Source: Hydractinia symbiolongicarpus
Lineage: Eukaryota; Cnidaria; Hydrozoa; Anthoathecata; Hydractiniidae
Direction of reading: 5' to 3'
Assembly (NCBI RefSeq): GCF_029227915.1
Contig: NC_079876.1
Span: 5,766,001 to 5,830,000, forward strand
DNA length: 64,000 nucleotides
Below are positions 34,594 to 45,433 of this stretch, in pieces. Both the position numbers and the translations under genes were made by a program. Under the pieces are notes generated by a model. That model was not told the DNA's origin. It saw only the letters and a list, made by a program, of their open reading frames with translations, and searched no databases. Every line of letters starts with the position of its first letter. Position 1 is the first letter of the stretch.

Positions 34594-35600
34594 CAGTCAG
34601 ATTTCAATAGAAAAAAGTTAGCCCCTATTAAAGGAGAATATGGAATTTGATCATTTTTTTGCGAAAAAGACTCGGTCGAGCACCTCACGCACTGATTCTT
34701 TTGAAATTAAAAACAATCTCCTTGCGTATTCTTTCCTCCAAGTTTCCACATATGCACACTTGCGAAACGTATGTTATTAATTAATTAGTAATTGTTTGTG
34801 ATTCCGAAAAATTACGCAAATTTTTGCCAAGAGTTTACGTACCGTATAAAAAGACCCTTCCACAAAGAAAAGCTAGAATAGCATCAAATTCAATCCGGGT
34901 GGGCATGCAAAGGATTGTAAAAAGTGCCGGCTCATTCTCTGGAATGGTCATAGAGCTGAAGACCATCCTGAACCATCCGAAATGGAACACGGCATGGCTA
35001 AATTTACAACTGCCGGCCTATGGTTGTTGTATAATAGAAAACATTGTGTGGAAATCGAAGAAGTGATTTTTAGTCTTTTATTCATTCCAGCTTTTATTTT
35101 CGATAGTCTTCGTTTATGTTCTAATGTTTTTTGCCAAGTAAATTGCTTCCAATAAATCACACAGGTAGAAATTGTCGTATCTTTGTTCACATTTTTTATC
35201 TTTCCTTCATTCTATTTAGAAGTAGTGCTTTTTTACCTGAGTTTGATTTGTAGATATACCCGAGGTGACACGTTGCTTGCTGTAAAAAAGGTCACGTTGA
35301 AATCCTCGAACTGATTAGTCTGCACGCTACATGTTTATTTCTTATGTTATGTTATGTTATGCAAAAAAACACATTACCTACTGTTTGTATTATATTTCTG
35401 TTATGTTATGGTATGAAAACACTTCAGCTAGTACATTTTTTCACAAAAAGAAGGTCAGTGCATGTGATGTTACAACGCTTGCTAATAAAAATTAAAAGTA
35501 ATCATTCTACTAACGTGTGACACGCTTTTCATTGCAAATAACAAAGCATCCAGAACACCGGTAAAATAACAAAAGATGACGTCATAAAAATTGCATATTG
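34594..35600. other. no gene recognised; short ATGTT microsatellite
   Basis: AT-rich. It includes TATGTTATGTTATGTTATG near 35343 and an unassigned open frame at 34824-35066 without a recognisable motif. Confidence 0.35.
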
Positions 35601-35624
35601 GTCAGTATGCGAAAAATCGAAAAT

Positions 35625-35760
35625 TACAAAGTGGGGCAAGACATTATTACAAAGTGGGGCAAGACATTATTACAAAGTGGGGCAACGATGAATTACAAAG
35701 TGGAGCAGCTCCGAAATTACAATGTGGGGCAAGATAATTACAAAGTGGGGCATAACACAA
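35625..35760. repeat. minisatellite, about 22-bp unit
   Basis: ATTACAAAGTGGGGCAAGAC recurs about six times with variants (GTGGAGCAGC, GTGGGGCAACG). Confidence 0.8.
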
Positions 35761-35799
35761 GCCTCATACGGAACTTGCGGTGATGCTATTGAGGGAAAC

Positions 35800-35990
35800 A
35801 TTTTTAATAAAACGAAGAAAGGGTATGTTTCACTAGTATATATATATCACTTCTTCTTTACATGTGATGAGCCCCTTCTTAGACTTACTCACACCTAAAG
35901 CTGGCTAGCATATAACTATCTAAACTAAAATTAAACTATTAAATAAAGTTACCTACCTAGCTGCTATAAAACTACTGAGTGGACAGTCAA
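35800..35990. repeat. dispersed repeat, first copy
   Basis: It resembles 36719-36960 in order: an AAAACGAAGAAAGG-like start, a TATATCACT stretch, TTACATGTRATGARCC, CACACCTAA, and CTAGC-rich text with AAATAACTA-like words. Divergent, with boundaries uncertain. Confidence 0.45.
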
Positions 35991-36297
35991 TTTTTTGTTT
36001 TTGAGCTCTATTGTAGGCACGACACGAAGGACCCGGGTTGGTAAACATTGCTATGAAGTAGGTTACGAAATCGACTTTATAACCAAAGCATACACAAGTT
36101 CCGGTCAAGTTACAGAAACATAAAGTATTTCCATAGCAGTATACATTTTCACGTGATATATAAGAAATGTTGAATCTTAAAAAATAAGAGACCTTTACAA
36201 ATACATTGTTATGACTATTTTATAAATGAGAAACTTTTCTCCATATTTGATTTCATAGTACTTTCCATCATGTTTACATTTGCTGCTTCTTCTGCTG

Positions 36298-36465
36298 CGA
36301 ATTGCGTGAACTATTTTGGAATTGCGTGAAGTATTTTTGGAATTGCGTGAAGCATTTTTGGAATTGCGTGAACTATTTTTGGAATTGCGTGAAGTATTTT
36401 TGGAATTGCGTGAAGCATTTTTGGAATTGCGTGAACTATTTTTGGAATTGCGTGAAGAATTTTTG
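36298..36465. repeat. 21-bp minisatellite, locus 1
   Basis: About seven units of GGAATTGCGTGAAGTATTTTT, with variants ending GAACTATTTTT, GAAGCATTTTT and GAAGAATTTTT. The same unit forms the array at 39072-39303. The LELREVF repeat ORF is a by-product. Confidence 0.92.
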
Positions 36466-36718
36466 CGGAGAGTAGCGGAGCCTATTTCCTCATTATATAA
36501 GCCAAATATAAGGGAAAAGAAGTACGATGGAGAGTATATAGCATTTCTATGCGATTTCGTACATCCGAATTATAAAAATTCAAACAAAAAATCACAGTAA
36601 TCCAGCAATTTAATGTGGTCATTCTTTAGTACAGTTTATAGTAAGCGAGACAACGTGTTTATCAAGGAGCAAAGCGATGGAGTGTTTGTTGTTTTTTAAA
36701 GATGGTGCCAAGCGGACG

Positions 36719-36960
36719 AACTGATATTTTCAAGAAAACGAAAGAGGGAAGTATGAATAGCTAGCTGGTATATCACTATATTTTACATGTAATGAACCTC
36801 TTCTCACCCACACCTAACTAGCAAATAACTACCAACATATGTGGCAAAATAAGCTGGTATAACACTACCAAATTGGCTAGCTAGCAGCATAAACTAGGTA
36901 GTTAACCAGCACAAAACTGTTTTTCTCACTAGCTACTTATCTGACATAAAACTGGCTACT
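36719..36960. repeat. dispersed repeat, second copy
   Basis: Partner of 35800-35990, followed by more GCTAGCTAG-rich sequence. Confidence 0.45.
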
Positions 36961-37416
36961 TGGCCGGCATAAAATTAGCTATGTAGCTAGATTTAAATGA
37001 TCCTTAAGACATATTTTCTAGTCATACACATACTGCACAATGAGTTAATTATGCTCTGATTAGGAAAGTACCATCAAATATCTACAATTATCCACAAAAT
37101 ATGTTGGTTCTAACAATTTTAGACAAAAAACTAAGAACCAAAATTTTAGCCAAATCAGCAAAAGAACATTGGTATAGACATGTATTCTTTTTAGCAGAAG
37201 AGCCTGGACTTTTTTTATAAATAAAAGAATAAATGCAACCTCCATAATGTGTTTTTTGCAACCTTGTCAATAGTATTTATTTAGAAAAATATAGTGAAAA
37301 TGGAAGGTTATGTAGAGCTATCACTATTTTTCACTTTTAGGTCATTCACACCCCTAAAAAGCTCCCTAACTAAAGCATAAAACATAATTTAGTGGCTCAA
37401 ATTTTCTAGCTAAATA

Positions 37417-38263
37417 AAGAGGGTGCCGATAAGCCGCAAACGCCCGCATATATACGGGCGAGTTCGGGCGACTTTTCGAATTAAATTGACGGTTGTCGGC
37501 CGAAACCGCCCGCACTTTCCCGAACACGCCCGGACTCGCCTGGAACATTCCCGAAATGCAACACCTTGTAACATAAACATGGCGGACGACAGTTAAAAGA
37601 ATGCGTTTGAAGAGAAAGGAGTTAATAAAGTTTATATATAAGTTATTTATCAAGTAAATCTTATCACAAATCATAAAAAACAGTTCTTTTAAGAACTTCG
37701 CTATCACATAGTTAGTTCATTTTAATTTTTATACTTTTTTAAATAACTCTTCGAGAGTCATTTGTGGTGAATCTTTTTTTTTCGGGCATTGTTCGGGACT
37801 ATGCGGGTTTTTAGATAGATAGATAGATGTGCATATTTTACATGGCTAGCCTCACAAATATCGAGGGATATACCCTGTCTATTATTTCCAGGAGGGGCCA
37901 TGGCGTAGATGGAGAGTCCTAGAGTATTTAATGCTCATTTTGAGCTACGCAGAGATAATTAGAGCCCGCGCTCTACTAGACAACTCCCGGCAACATCCAA
38001 CGGCCCACACAGTGTGCCATCTTCCCAATTTCCCTCACATGGCTTGGGTTAACCCGGGGCTATGGTAACATTCACTCGCCCATGTTGAATCGCCGTCAAG
38101 AGGAATCGAACCCCGGTCTCCCGCACAGAGTACAAGAGCTATAACCACTAATCTACGGCGCCACAAAAAGGTCAGGCAAATACCTGACCTTTTTTCAAAA
38201 AGCCGAACTAGCCCGAAAACGCCCGCACTTTTTACGGCGTATGCGGCTTATCGGCACCCTCGT
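37417..38263. mobile_element. hAT-like MITE with nested SINE
   Basis: The left end GAGGGTGCCGATAAGCCGCA is the inverse of the right end (38241-38261). GCTAAATA flanks both sides (37409-37416 and 38264-38271), an 8-bp target duplication as in hAT elements. The interior is unusually GC-rich (repeated CGCCCG and TTCGGGC words) and is split by a SINE at about 37813-38163. The original element would be about 500 bp and non-coding. Confidence 0.75.
37813..38163 (-). mobile_element. tRNA-derived SINE, about 350 bp
   Basis: The minus strand begins TGGCGCCGTAGATTAGTGGT (A-box like) and has the B box GGGGTTCGATTCC about 45 bp on. A roughly 250-bp body follows, then a (TCTA)n tail (TAGATAGATAGAT on + at 37813). 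These are the parts of a SINE with a Pol III promoter. It interrupts the hAT-like MITE. Confidence 0.75.
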
Positions 38264-38359
38264 GCTAAATATACCAAACTAGGTGCCATATTTTTTAGTA
38301 AAAAGACTGTGAGCATATATAAGATGCACATGTAAAGTTTTTCATATATATATAATCAT

Positions 38360-38427
38360 GCCCTGTTGGTCTAATGGCTATGACACTCATGCAAATGAGA
38401 GATCCAGGTTCAAATTCTGGACAGGGC
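38360..38427 (+). ncRNA. tRNA-like gene with shortened anticodon arm (SINE head or tRNA relic)
   Basis: GCCCTGT and ACAGGGC form a perfect 7-bp acceptor stem. CCAGGTTCAAATTCTGG forms a T arm with a B box, and TGGTCTAATGG is an A box with a 3-bp D stem. The anticodon arm is CTCAT-GCAA-ATGAG, a 5-bp stem with a 4-nt GNRA-type loop in place of a 7-nt loop, so it cannot carry a normal anticodon. It totals 68 nt. Most likely a SINE head or degenerate tRNA. Confidence 0.5.
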
Positions 38428-38807
38428 TAGGAAAAACATAATTATCTTGCACTTACAACAACCAGGTAAATGTTTCGCCTTTTTCGTGGACTTCTCTAAT
38501 TATTTCTATATCTTGACTTTTTAATGTTGTTGTCATTGGAACCAAGTTAACTTTTAATCTCAGATTTATTAAAAATTGATAGTTTTTTTGGCGTTATGAC
38601 CGATTGTTTAAATATTTGTATTGGCACATAATTCTGCTAACATGATTCACTGTATATATATTGACCGGATATAAATTTGAGAGCTTTGTTTGAGCTACTA
38701 AATTTGAAATATTTGCATCTCAATATTTTCTATACTCCTGGATTAATATGATACATATCTTAGATATATCGAGTATACGAATCTTTAAGTTGTAGGGGGA
38801 TTCTCTA

Positions 38808-39058
38808 TTAAGGTGCCTGCCCCTGCCTTGCCGTTCCCTTGCCTTGCCTAACCCTGCCTTGCTGATTCATCTTCCTGTTTCCTTGCCTGCCTTTGCCTAC
38901 CCTTCCTATGCCTTTTCTGGTGCCTGGCTTCTATGCCCTTGCCTGTGCCTCTATGCCTTGCCTACCCCTGCCTTGCTGATTCCTCTTCCTGTTTCCTTGC
39001 CTGCCTTTGCCGTGCCCTTTCCTTGCCGTGCTTTGCCTTGGCAACCTCTCCGCAACAC
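38808..39058. repeat. C/T-rich tandem repeat, period about 111 bp
   Basis: CCTTGCTGATTCATCTTCCT and CCTTGCTGATTCCTCTTCCT, each followed by GTTTCCTTGCCTGCCTTTGCC, lie about 111 bp apart. TGCCTTGCC words fill the rest. It directly adjoins the 21-bp array. Confidence 0.7.
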
Positions 39059-39071
39059 TTTCTATATTGAC

Positions 39072-39303
39072 TGGAATTGCGTGAAGTATTTTTGGAATTG
39101 CGTGAAGTATTTTTGGAATTGCGTGAAGTATTTTTGGAATTGCGTGAAGTATTTTTGGAATTGCGTGAAGTATTTTTGGAATTGCGTGAAGTATTTTTGG
39201 AATTGCGTGAAGTATTTTTGGAATTGCGTGAAGTATTTTTGGAATTGCGTGAAGTATTTTTGGAATTGCGTGAACTATTTTTGGAATTGCGTGAAGAATT
39301 TTT
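39072..39303. repeat. 21-bp minisatellite, locus 2
   Basis: Eleven units of GGAATTGCGTGAAGTATTTTT, nearly uniform until the last two, which carry the GAACTATTTTT and GAAGAATTTTT variants in the same order as the end of locus 1. The repeat ORFs (LELREVF, HAIPKIL, SRNSKNT) are artefacts of the period. Confidence 0.95.
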
Positions 39304-39462
39304 AAAATAGAACAACGTGAGCCTTCTGGGCCATCGTATGTTTCGTTATAGACACCTTGTAAAAAGTGGGACAAAAATAAAGGTGTGTTGACTGTAAGGG
39401 CAAAAAAGCACACTAAACAATTTATATACCATATTATATTTTCATCATTAAAAAAATACCCG

Positions 39463-39490
39463 TAATATATATATATATATATATATATAT
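39463..39490. repeat. (TA)n microsatellite
   Basis: About 14 TA units directly before the ACTAGTCG head of the next repeat. Confidence 0.9.
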
Positions 39491-39570
39491 ACTAGTCGTT
39501 AACCTGTGGAAAAATACACGGGGTAAGCCACAAATCAAGGTGTGACCCGCCATTGAGTCACACAACCAGG
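39491..39570 (+). repeat. head of a hairpin-type dispersed repeat
   Basis: ACTAGTCGTTAACCTGTGGA, then an A-rich loop and TACACGGGG. It shares head and hairpin design with 2258 and 3115 but has a different body. Confidence 0.5.
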
Positions 39571-40527
39571 TGGAGCGCTTTAGTACAGGTATGCAGTATG
39601 TCGTACATCAAGAGAAGCGCATACACTGTTACAGTGTTGCGACTGTAAGATATTTTTCAAAAAATTACTTTCCCACAATGATAGTTGAAATAGAAACAGA
39701 GTTTACAAGCCGCTGCAACTTTGCCGCAAAAACAATCGGTCATTATTATGTTGCGGCATAAGTCATTGAAAAAGTTACAAAAGTTAATCGTGACACCGGG
39801 TTTAGCACTTAGTACAGTTAAATTGTGATAACAGGCGATATGGATAATAAATTTTCGCAGACTCTGTTTAAATAAAAACACATTAACAGTTAAACAGAAT
39901 TGAATGGGCATTTGGCATAGGACCCTTTTCTAAAAAACGTTTATCGCAACTTCGGGTTTAAATAAAAACACAAGAAACAGTTTGTCGTTATCCGTCCAGT
40001 TAAAAGTATCACTCGGCCATTTAATTTTGCAGAATAAAGTCATGACACTAATAAAAGGTGAAGCTACCTAACTGCATTAAGCATAAGAATTTTGTTTTAG
40101 CTAGGTAAAAACTGCATTTGGCTACTTTCACTTTTTAGTTAGAGGTAGCTAGGCAGCTAAAAAAGAAGCTAGCTAGGTAGACCCAACTTCAACATTAAAA
40201 TAAATAGCAATATACCAAACTGAATAAAAACTTTAAAATAATAGATAGCTATAGCTAGCTGCCTTAAAGCAGGATGCTGCCTGACAATCTACGTTTTTAG
40301 ATAGCTAAAAACTTAAAATTGATTTGCTTAAGGTTTATACATGGGTAGAAAACGTGATGAAATATTCACCTTAACATGTGACAACACAAAAAAAAAAATA
40401 TTCCTATAGATACAAAGTATTTAGAGAGAAAAATATCGAAAGGAGACCTACAAACCTCACAACATCACCAAAAATGGCCTCCAAACATGTTTCCGTTGTT
40501 TATCCGGTTCTGGCGTGATTCCGAAAT
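39571..40527. other. no gene recognised
   Basis: AT-rich flank with many AGCTAGCTAGG words (40070-40260). No exon supported. Confidence 0.35.
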
Positions 40528-40681
40528 AGACGATATCGCAGTTGCCGTAAAATTTGAACTGCGCAAAGCATTCTGGGATCGTTCTGGGGATAAACATTAT
40601 CTAGCGCTGTGAGAGTAGCCATTTTAATATTGATTTTCATATGAGCAGAGCTGTGTTACTGAGATTTCTATAAATACATCG

Positions 40682-43037
40682 ATGGAATTGAATAAAAATG
40701 AAAGTACTTTCAACTTAGATGGTGATACAAATGTTGTCGATGTTTTACTACAAACGTTTGGTGTGAAAGGTTTGAAAGCTGGGCATGATGTAGCTTGTAA
40801 CTTCGCTGCTTGGAAGTTGTCTGAATTAAAGTTGTTTTTGAAGATTAGTGGGAAGTTAAAGGGATTGACAAATGCCAAAAAACAGAAAGTTCTAGAAACA
40901 GTCATTTTAACTTGGAAAAAATTAAACTATATTCAGCTTTCATCAACAATGACGGTGAAGGAAAATCAAGATGACACTGATGCTGCTGCTCCTTCAGCAG
41001 CTATACTTTTGTCGCCTATACGAAAACCCATTCCTGGGGTAACAGCAAGCACACCTCGTGATCCTACGTTGAGATACCCAGACATAAAAGAAGGAATGTG
41101 CAAAGCCGATTTTGAAACATGGACGATGTCTCATCTACAAGAATTTTTAGGAGACAGAAACATCAACCGAACTGGAAATAAATGCAGATTAGTGGAAAAT
41201 GCCTTCGCAGCTTATAAATTGAATCTTGCAGTATCAGCAACCAATATTCAGGAAGAGAAAGAACAAATTAAGAGGGACGTTTCTGCTAAGCTGCTATTAG
41301 AGAATGGTTTGATGAGACTGCCCGATCCCACTACATTGAAAAATGATTGGGTAGAAGCACCCATAAATCTGCCTGATACGTTAAATAACAATGTTACCGA
41401 GTATTTAGAAAAAAACAATGCTGGCAAAGCCTTCAAGGGAGGAAATTCGTTGTTACAGTCCGGTCATGTATCGAATGTCATGACACACATGATAAGTCCG
41501 AACATTCGTTATTGTTTTGTACGTGGTTCATGTCTTCCAGAACAGAAATTATCTAAAGATCCTTATTCTGTGTGGGTTTGCTTGCACAAAGATTTTGGTG
41601 ATGTAATTACTGGTGATTGTAGTTGCACTGCCGGGTACGTTTATTTTAACAATTTTGTAACCTGTTATTGTAGAGCCAAAATACAATTTTTTTTTTGCAG
41701 GTATAGTTGAAAAAAAAATTCAAGCATATGAAATATTATCAATTTTTTTTAGAGTATCAGGTGTGTGCAAACATGTTGGTGGTTTACTTTGGTACATTGA
41801 GCGAGAAGTGAGACTGGGACATAATCAAACATGTACATCAAAGAAGCAGCAGTGGAGTGTTCCGTCCAAGAAGCAGCTAAAATTGCATGTCCCTGATATA
41901 TTAAATAACATCACAATAAAAAAACCAAAAGCTGAAAAAATTTTAAGTCCCAATGAAAGCTATGGACAAAATAGATTTCATTATGATCCAAGACATGTGA
42001 ACGATCGTAGTACAGATTTACTTTACGAGAAAGATATTAACGCATTAGCAGATGTTACGAATGGAAATTGTGGCATCGTACAGTTGATGCGTAAACGTTG
42101 TCACCATGATAATGCGGATGGAGAAATTATATCGAATGTTGTAGAAATTTCAGAAACAGAACATGTTGAAACACCTATGACGGTTCAACAAAATTTTGAA
42201 AAAGTTGGTACGACATCCTTTGAAAATTTTACTAGCCATTTGAAAATTAGTCCTGCACAGCAACTTCTTGTTCAAGAACTTACATCTAATCAAAGCAAGG
42301 ATGTATCATGGTTTGAATACCGACGTGATCGTGTCACAGCATCAAAGTTTAAAGACTGTTGTATAAAAGTTGATAATAACTTTGATATTATAAACCCCAA
42401 GAAAACACGTACTTTGATATCTAAAGTTTGCGGTTACTATGATTCAAAATATCAATCGAAAGCATGTCGATGGGGCATAAATAATGAACCTGTCGCCAGA
42501 AAGATATACGAGAAGAACATGAAAAAATCTCATCGACACTTCAAAGTTATGGAACCTGGATTTTTTATTGATATGGCATATCCATTTATTGGTGCAAGCC
42601 CCGATGGATTAGTTAGTTGTAGTTGTCATGATCCTGGCTTATTAGAAATTAAGTGTCCTTGGACTCATCGTGGATTGAATATACCTGAGTATGCCTCGAA
42701 GAAGGATTCATGTTTGGAAATTGTTGGCGTAGATATTAAATTAAAACGTAAACATACATATTTTTATCAGATGCAGTGCCAAATGCATGCAACCGGAAGG
42801 AACTGGTGTGATTTTTTTCTTTGCACCACGAAAGACAGTTTTGTTGAAAGGATTATGTTTGACAAAGAGTTTTATGATATGGCTGTTCGAAAAGCCACAG
42901 TCGTGTATAAGGAGTTGATACTACCTGAAATATATACTAGAGACTTATGCTATACATTGCATGTGGAGAAAGAAGTGAAGGAGACTGTCGCAGATATTGT
43001 TGATCATGTTACTATTGCTTTATCTAATACCTCATGA
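40682..43037 (+). CDS. ISL2EU YqaJ-type nuclease with SAP-like and SWIM domains
   Basis: Exons 40682-41634 and 41753-43037 join to 745 residues with a 118-bp GT-AG intron. The splice restores CSCTAGVSGVCKHVGG, a SWIM zinc finger (CxC...CxH). Residues about 45-80 (WKLSELKLFLK...) and 155-185 resemble SAP folds. From about residue 503 comes a YqaJ/lambda-exonuclease core: SWFEYRRDRVTASKF, GASPDGL, LLEIKCPW (the E-x-K metal site) and YFYQMQCQM. All expected catalytic residues are present and the frame is open. YqaJ-family proteins are exonuclease-like; its role in ISL2EU movement is unknown. Confidence 0.88.
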
Positions 43038-43702
43038 AAAGAAACTTCTTGTACATCATTTTTTTGTTAATATTTTGAAGTAAAAAGCTCTGAACATATT
43101 ATGACATTATTTCCTCAACCCCTTTTGATTCTTACTTAGTTTATGATTCCTATATTTACTCATATGGACCGAACTTTACCGTGAACGCCTTGCGTTAGCC
43201 TTTCTATATTCTTAACCTTCCAGTCGTTGATTCTCGCTGAGATCATATTACGCAACTTATTTCTCGTTATCGAACTGCGCGCTGTCATGATTGGTTCAAA
43301 TATAAAAGCCTTGTCCTGATTGGCTGAATAAAAAATAATACGAGACATTATGTCTCGGCAGTTTGAGAAGTCGGCCTGAGTTGTTTTGATTTCCACGGCG
43401 CCGAGCCTTACCGTATTATCTGATTGGTCTAAAAGAAATGAATGTCGCGCTCTGATTGGTTTAAACTAAGACGAGAATTACGGGACTTTATAAAATATAA
43501 ACAAGACAAGCGCAAGCTGAATCAAAGTTTTGCATATTTCGAGAATCGATTGAGATTTCCCAGGAAAAAAATAAGATTCTCAGACAAGTTTGAAAATTCT
43601 GTAACCACGAAAGTAGGACGTGAACAAATGTAGGACGTGAAAGATCACACAATGGAATATATTAACAATTTTTTTTCTTGAAAATACCTAAGGTTAAAAC
43701 AT
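43038..43702. promoter_or_regulatory. ISL2EU inter-genic spacer with CCAAT-box cluster
   Basis: Four ATTGG (inverted CCAAT) boxes lie at about 43289, 43318, 43424 and 43457, each inside GATTGGYT-type text, with an ATATAAAAGCC TATA-like box at about 43305. It lies between the 3' ends of the two convergent genes, where a promoter is unexpected. The short ORFs here (43160-43396, 43442-43633) have no recognisable domain. Confidence 0.3.
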
Positions 43703-45242
43703 TTACAATGGCACAAGAGGTGGAGCTAAGTTAGTGATGGCAGCACAAATGACAAAAATATCATCCAATAAATCTTTCATTGTAACTGGTATTGCACCTT
43801 GGAGTATACGAAAGTCTTTGATTCGAGCTATTGCCCTTTCCACGTGTATTCTAGCCTTAGCTATATTAGAGGTTCGATTGCAGTTTTTTCTGGTAAAACG
43901 AATTTTATCCTTCAAGAACCGAGGAATAATCAATTTTGATCCTCTTCCAACCAACAGATCACTTATATTAAAACCTTTATCTGCCATCAAGTTGTCACCG
44001 GGGTTAATTTTCTCAAGAATGCCACAAGTTTCTGTTATATACCGATCTGAAGCACACCCACCATAGCATTTTGAAATGAACGAAATTGTTCCACAAGGTG
44101 TGATCGACAACAGTTTTTTCCAAGTATTTTTAGATTTGTATGAAGAATACGTTTGAGCTTGCGCTTTGGCTAAACTAGGTTTTTCTAGTCCACCTTCCGT
44201 ACAATCTATAATGCCGATGGTGTTTGGAAAATCCTTGAAGCACTTGGGGTAGCATCCATTATTTTCTTCTCTGGAAGGCCAATATATCAAACATTGAAGT
44301 TCTCTGGATAAAAATGGAATCCACGTACTAAGCACTTGAGACACAGTGCTTTGAGAAACATCAAAACGATAACTCAGGTCTCGTTCTACTAACCCCAGCC
44401 GAAGCCTTATGAGGGTCATAAATAGTTCACTTTTTGTGTTGAGTTTCCTTTTTGGTCCTGTCTTTTTTCTGTTCGAATTACTTTTTGAATAAGAGGTTTC
44501 TCCCTTGAAGTAACTGAGCTTCTCAGCTTTTGGTTTTATACGGTTGTATAACCATTCAAACACACCATAATTTTGCAGTCCGGTATACAGGCTTATCGCT
44601 TTATCGTCATTCTTGATTTCGTCTATTGAAAAAGGTTTTTTTACATGTAAACCTGATTTTAAATCATTGTTTTCATTTATCAATTCTTGAATTTTTATTT
44701 GTTGACGTATAATGGTAACAGTTTTGTTTCGCTTCGAAGTGCACGAATCACAATTTTCATAAATTTTACTACGAGAACATTGTTCATTATCTATGGCGTT
44801 GTCATAATCATGGCCGTTCAAAAAAGGTGTTTGTGATGGTACGTCGCATAAATTTACCACCCCGATTCAAAGCCTTCTCCCAGATTTTAGCATCTTTCTC
44901 AGTTTTAGGAGAATGCCATCGTAGAATGCCAACATGAGACATTATGATCAACCTGAAGAAGTGAAAATAAAAGAAGACAGATTAAAAATGAAGCATTTAA
45001 GCAAAATTCCTAGCATGGGTATTTGTATGACTTGAGTTATCAAGCATCCAAAGAGCTGAAATAGACTGATAAACCACAAATAGTTCAAACAAACATAGAA
45101 AACACTGTCATTGAATATTTGTAGAACTTGCTTTGCCAGCTAGCTAGCTAGTGTGGGAGAGTTATATATATTAAACTCACTTATCGGGACTGTTTCTTCC
45201 ATTACTGCATCCATATACAGCACAGTAATCATTTTTACCCAT
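43703..45242 (-). CDS. ISL2EU THAP-DDE transposase (DDE_Tnp_4), THAP half damaged
   Basis: The 5' exon 45242-45181 encodes MGKNDYCAVYGCSNGRNSPD, the start of a THAP zinc finger. Exon 44952 onward continues in phase with RWHSPKTEKDAKIWEKALNR. At about 44870 the frame shifts into the main ORF, which ends at 43703. The second zinc half (C-x2-H) is not found, so a small deletion or frameshift is likely. Within the 385-residue main frame are a helix-turn-helix (LRLGLVERDLSYRF, SQSTVSQVLSTW), IGIIDCTE (Asp 219), GGCASDR (Asp 272), NLMADKGF (Asp 294) and ARIHVERAIARIK (Glu 341). The catalytic part is complete; only DNA-end recognition looks compromised. Confidence 0.85.
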
Positions 45243-45433
45243 AACGGTCCAAATTCAATAAAATATATCTTGCTAATAATGTAATAATGTACGAATAATG
45301 TAATCGATATCTTTCTTTACTCAAGGCAACGCTGTGAAAGACCGTAAAATCGCTTCGCTGTTTATTTTCATCCCCAGAACAATCCCAGAATGCTTTGCGC
45401 AGTTCAAATTTTACGGCAACTGCGATATCGTCT

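Larger units (their letters stand above)
40528..45433. mobile_element. ISL2EU DNA transposon, 4.9 kb
   Basis: A 64-bp TIR begins AGACGATATCGCAGTTGCCG on both ends with one mismatch. AT flanks each end (40526-40527 and 45434-45435), the 2-bp duplication known for ISL2EU. Inside are a SAP/SWIM/YqaJ protein on + and a THAP-DDE transposase on -, arranged tail to tail, which is the gene pair of ISL2EU elements. TIR identity and intact catalytic residues point to recent movement. Confidence 0.92.

Noticed and set aside
34824-35066. Small protein gene
   Set aside because: No recognisable motif, no promoter or splice context; equally open on the opposite strand.
38360-38427. Functional tRNA-Cys (GCA seen in the loop)
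   Set aside because: The anticodon loop has only four bases, so GCA cannot sit in a canonical 7-nt loop.
35625-39303. CRISPR array
   Set aside because: Repeats are head-to-tail without unique spacers and the sequence is eukaryotic.
38844-39413. Repeat-protein genes (LELREVF, HAIPKIL, SRNSKNT)
   Set aside because: Again a 21-bp period read in several frames and both strands; no start context or splice partners.
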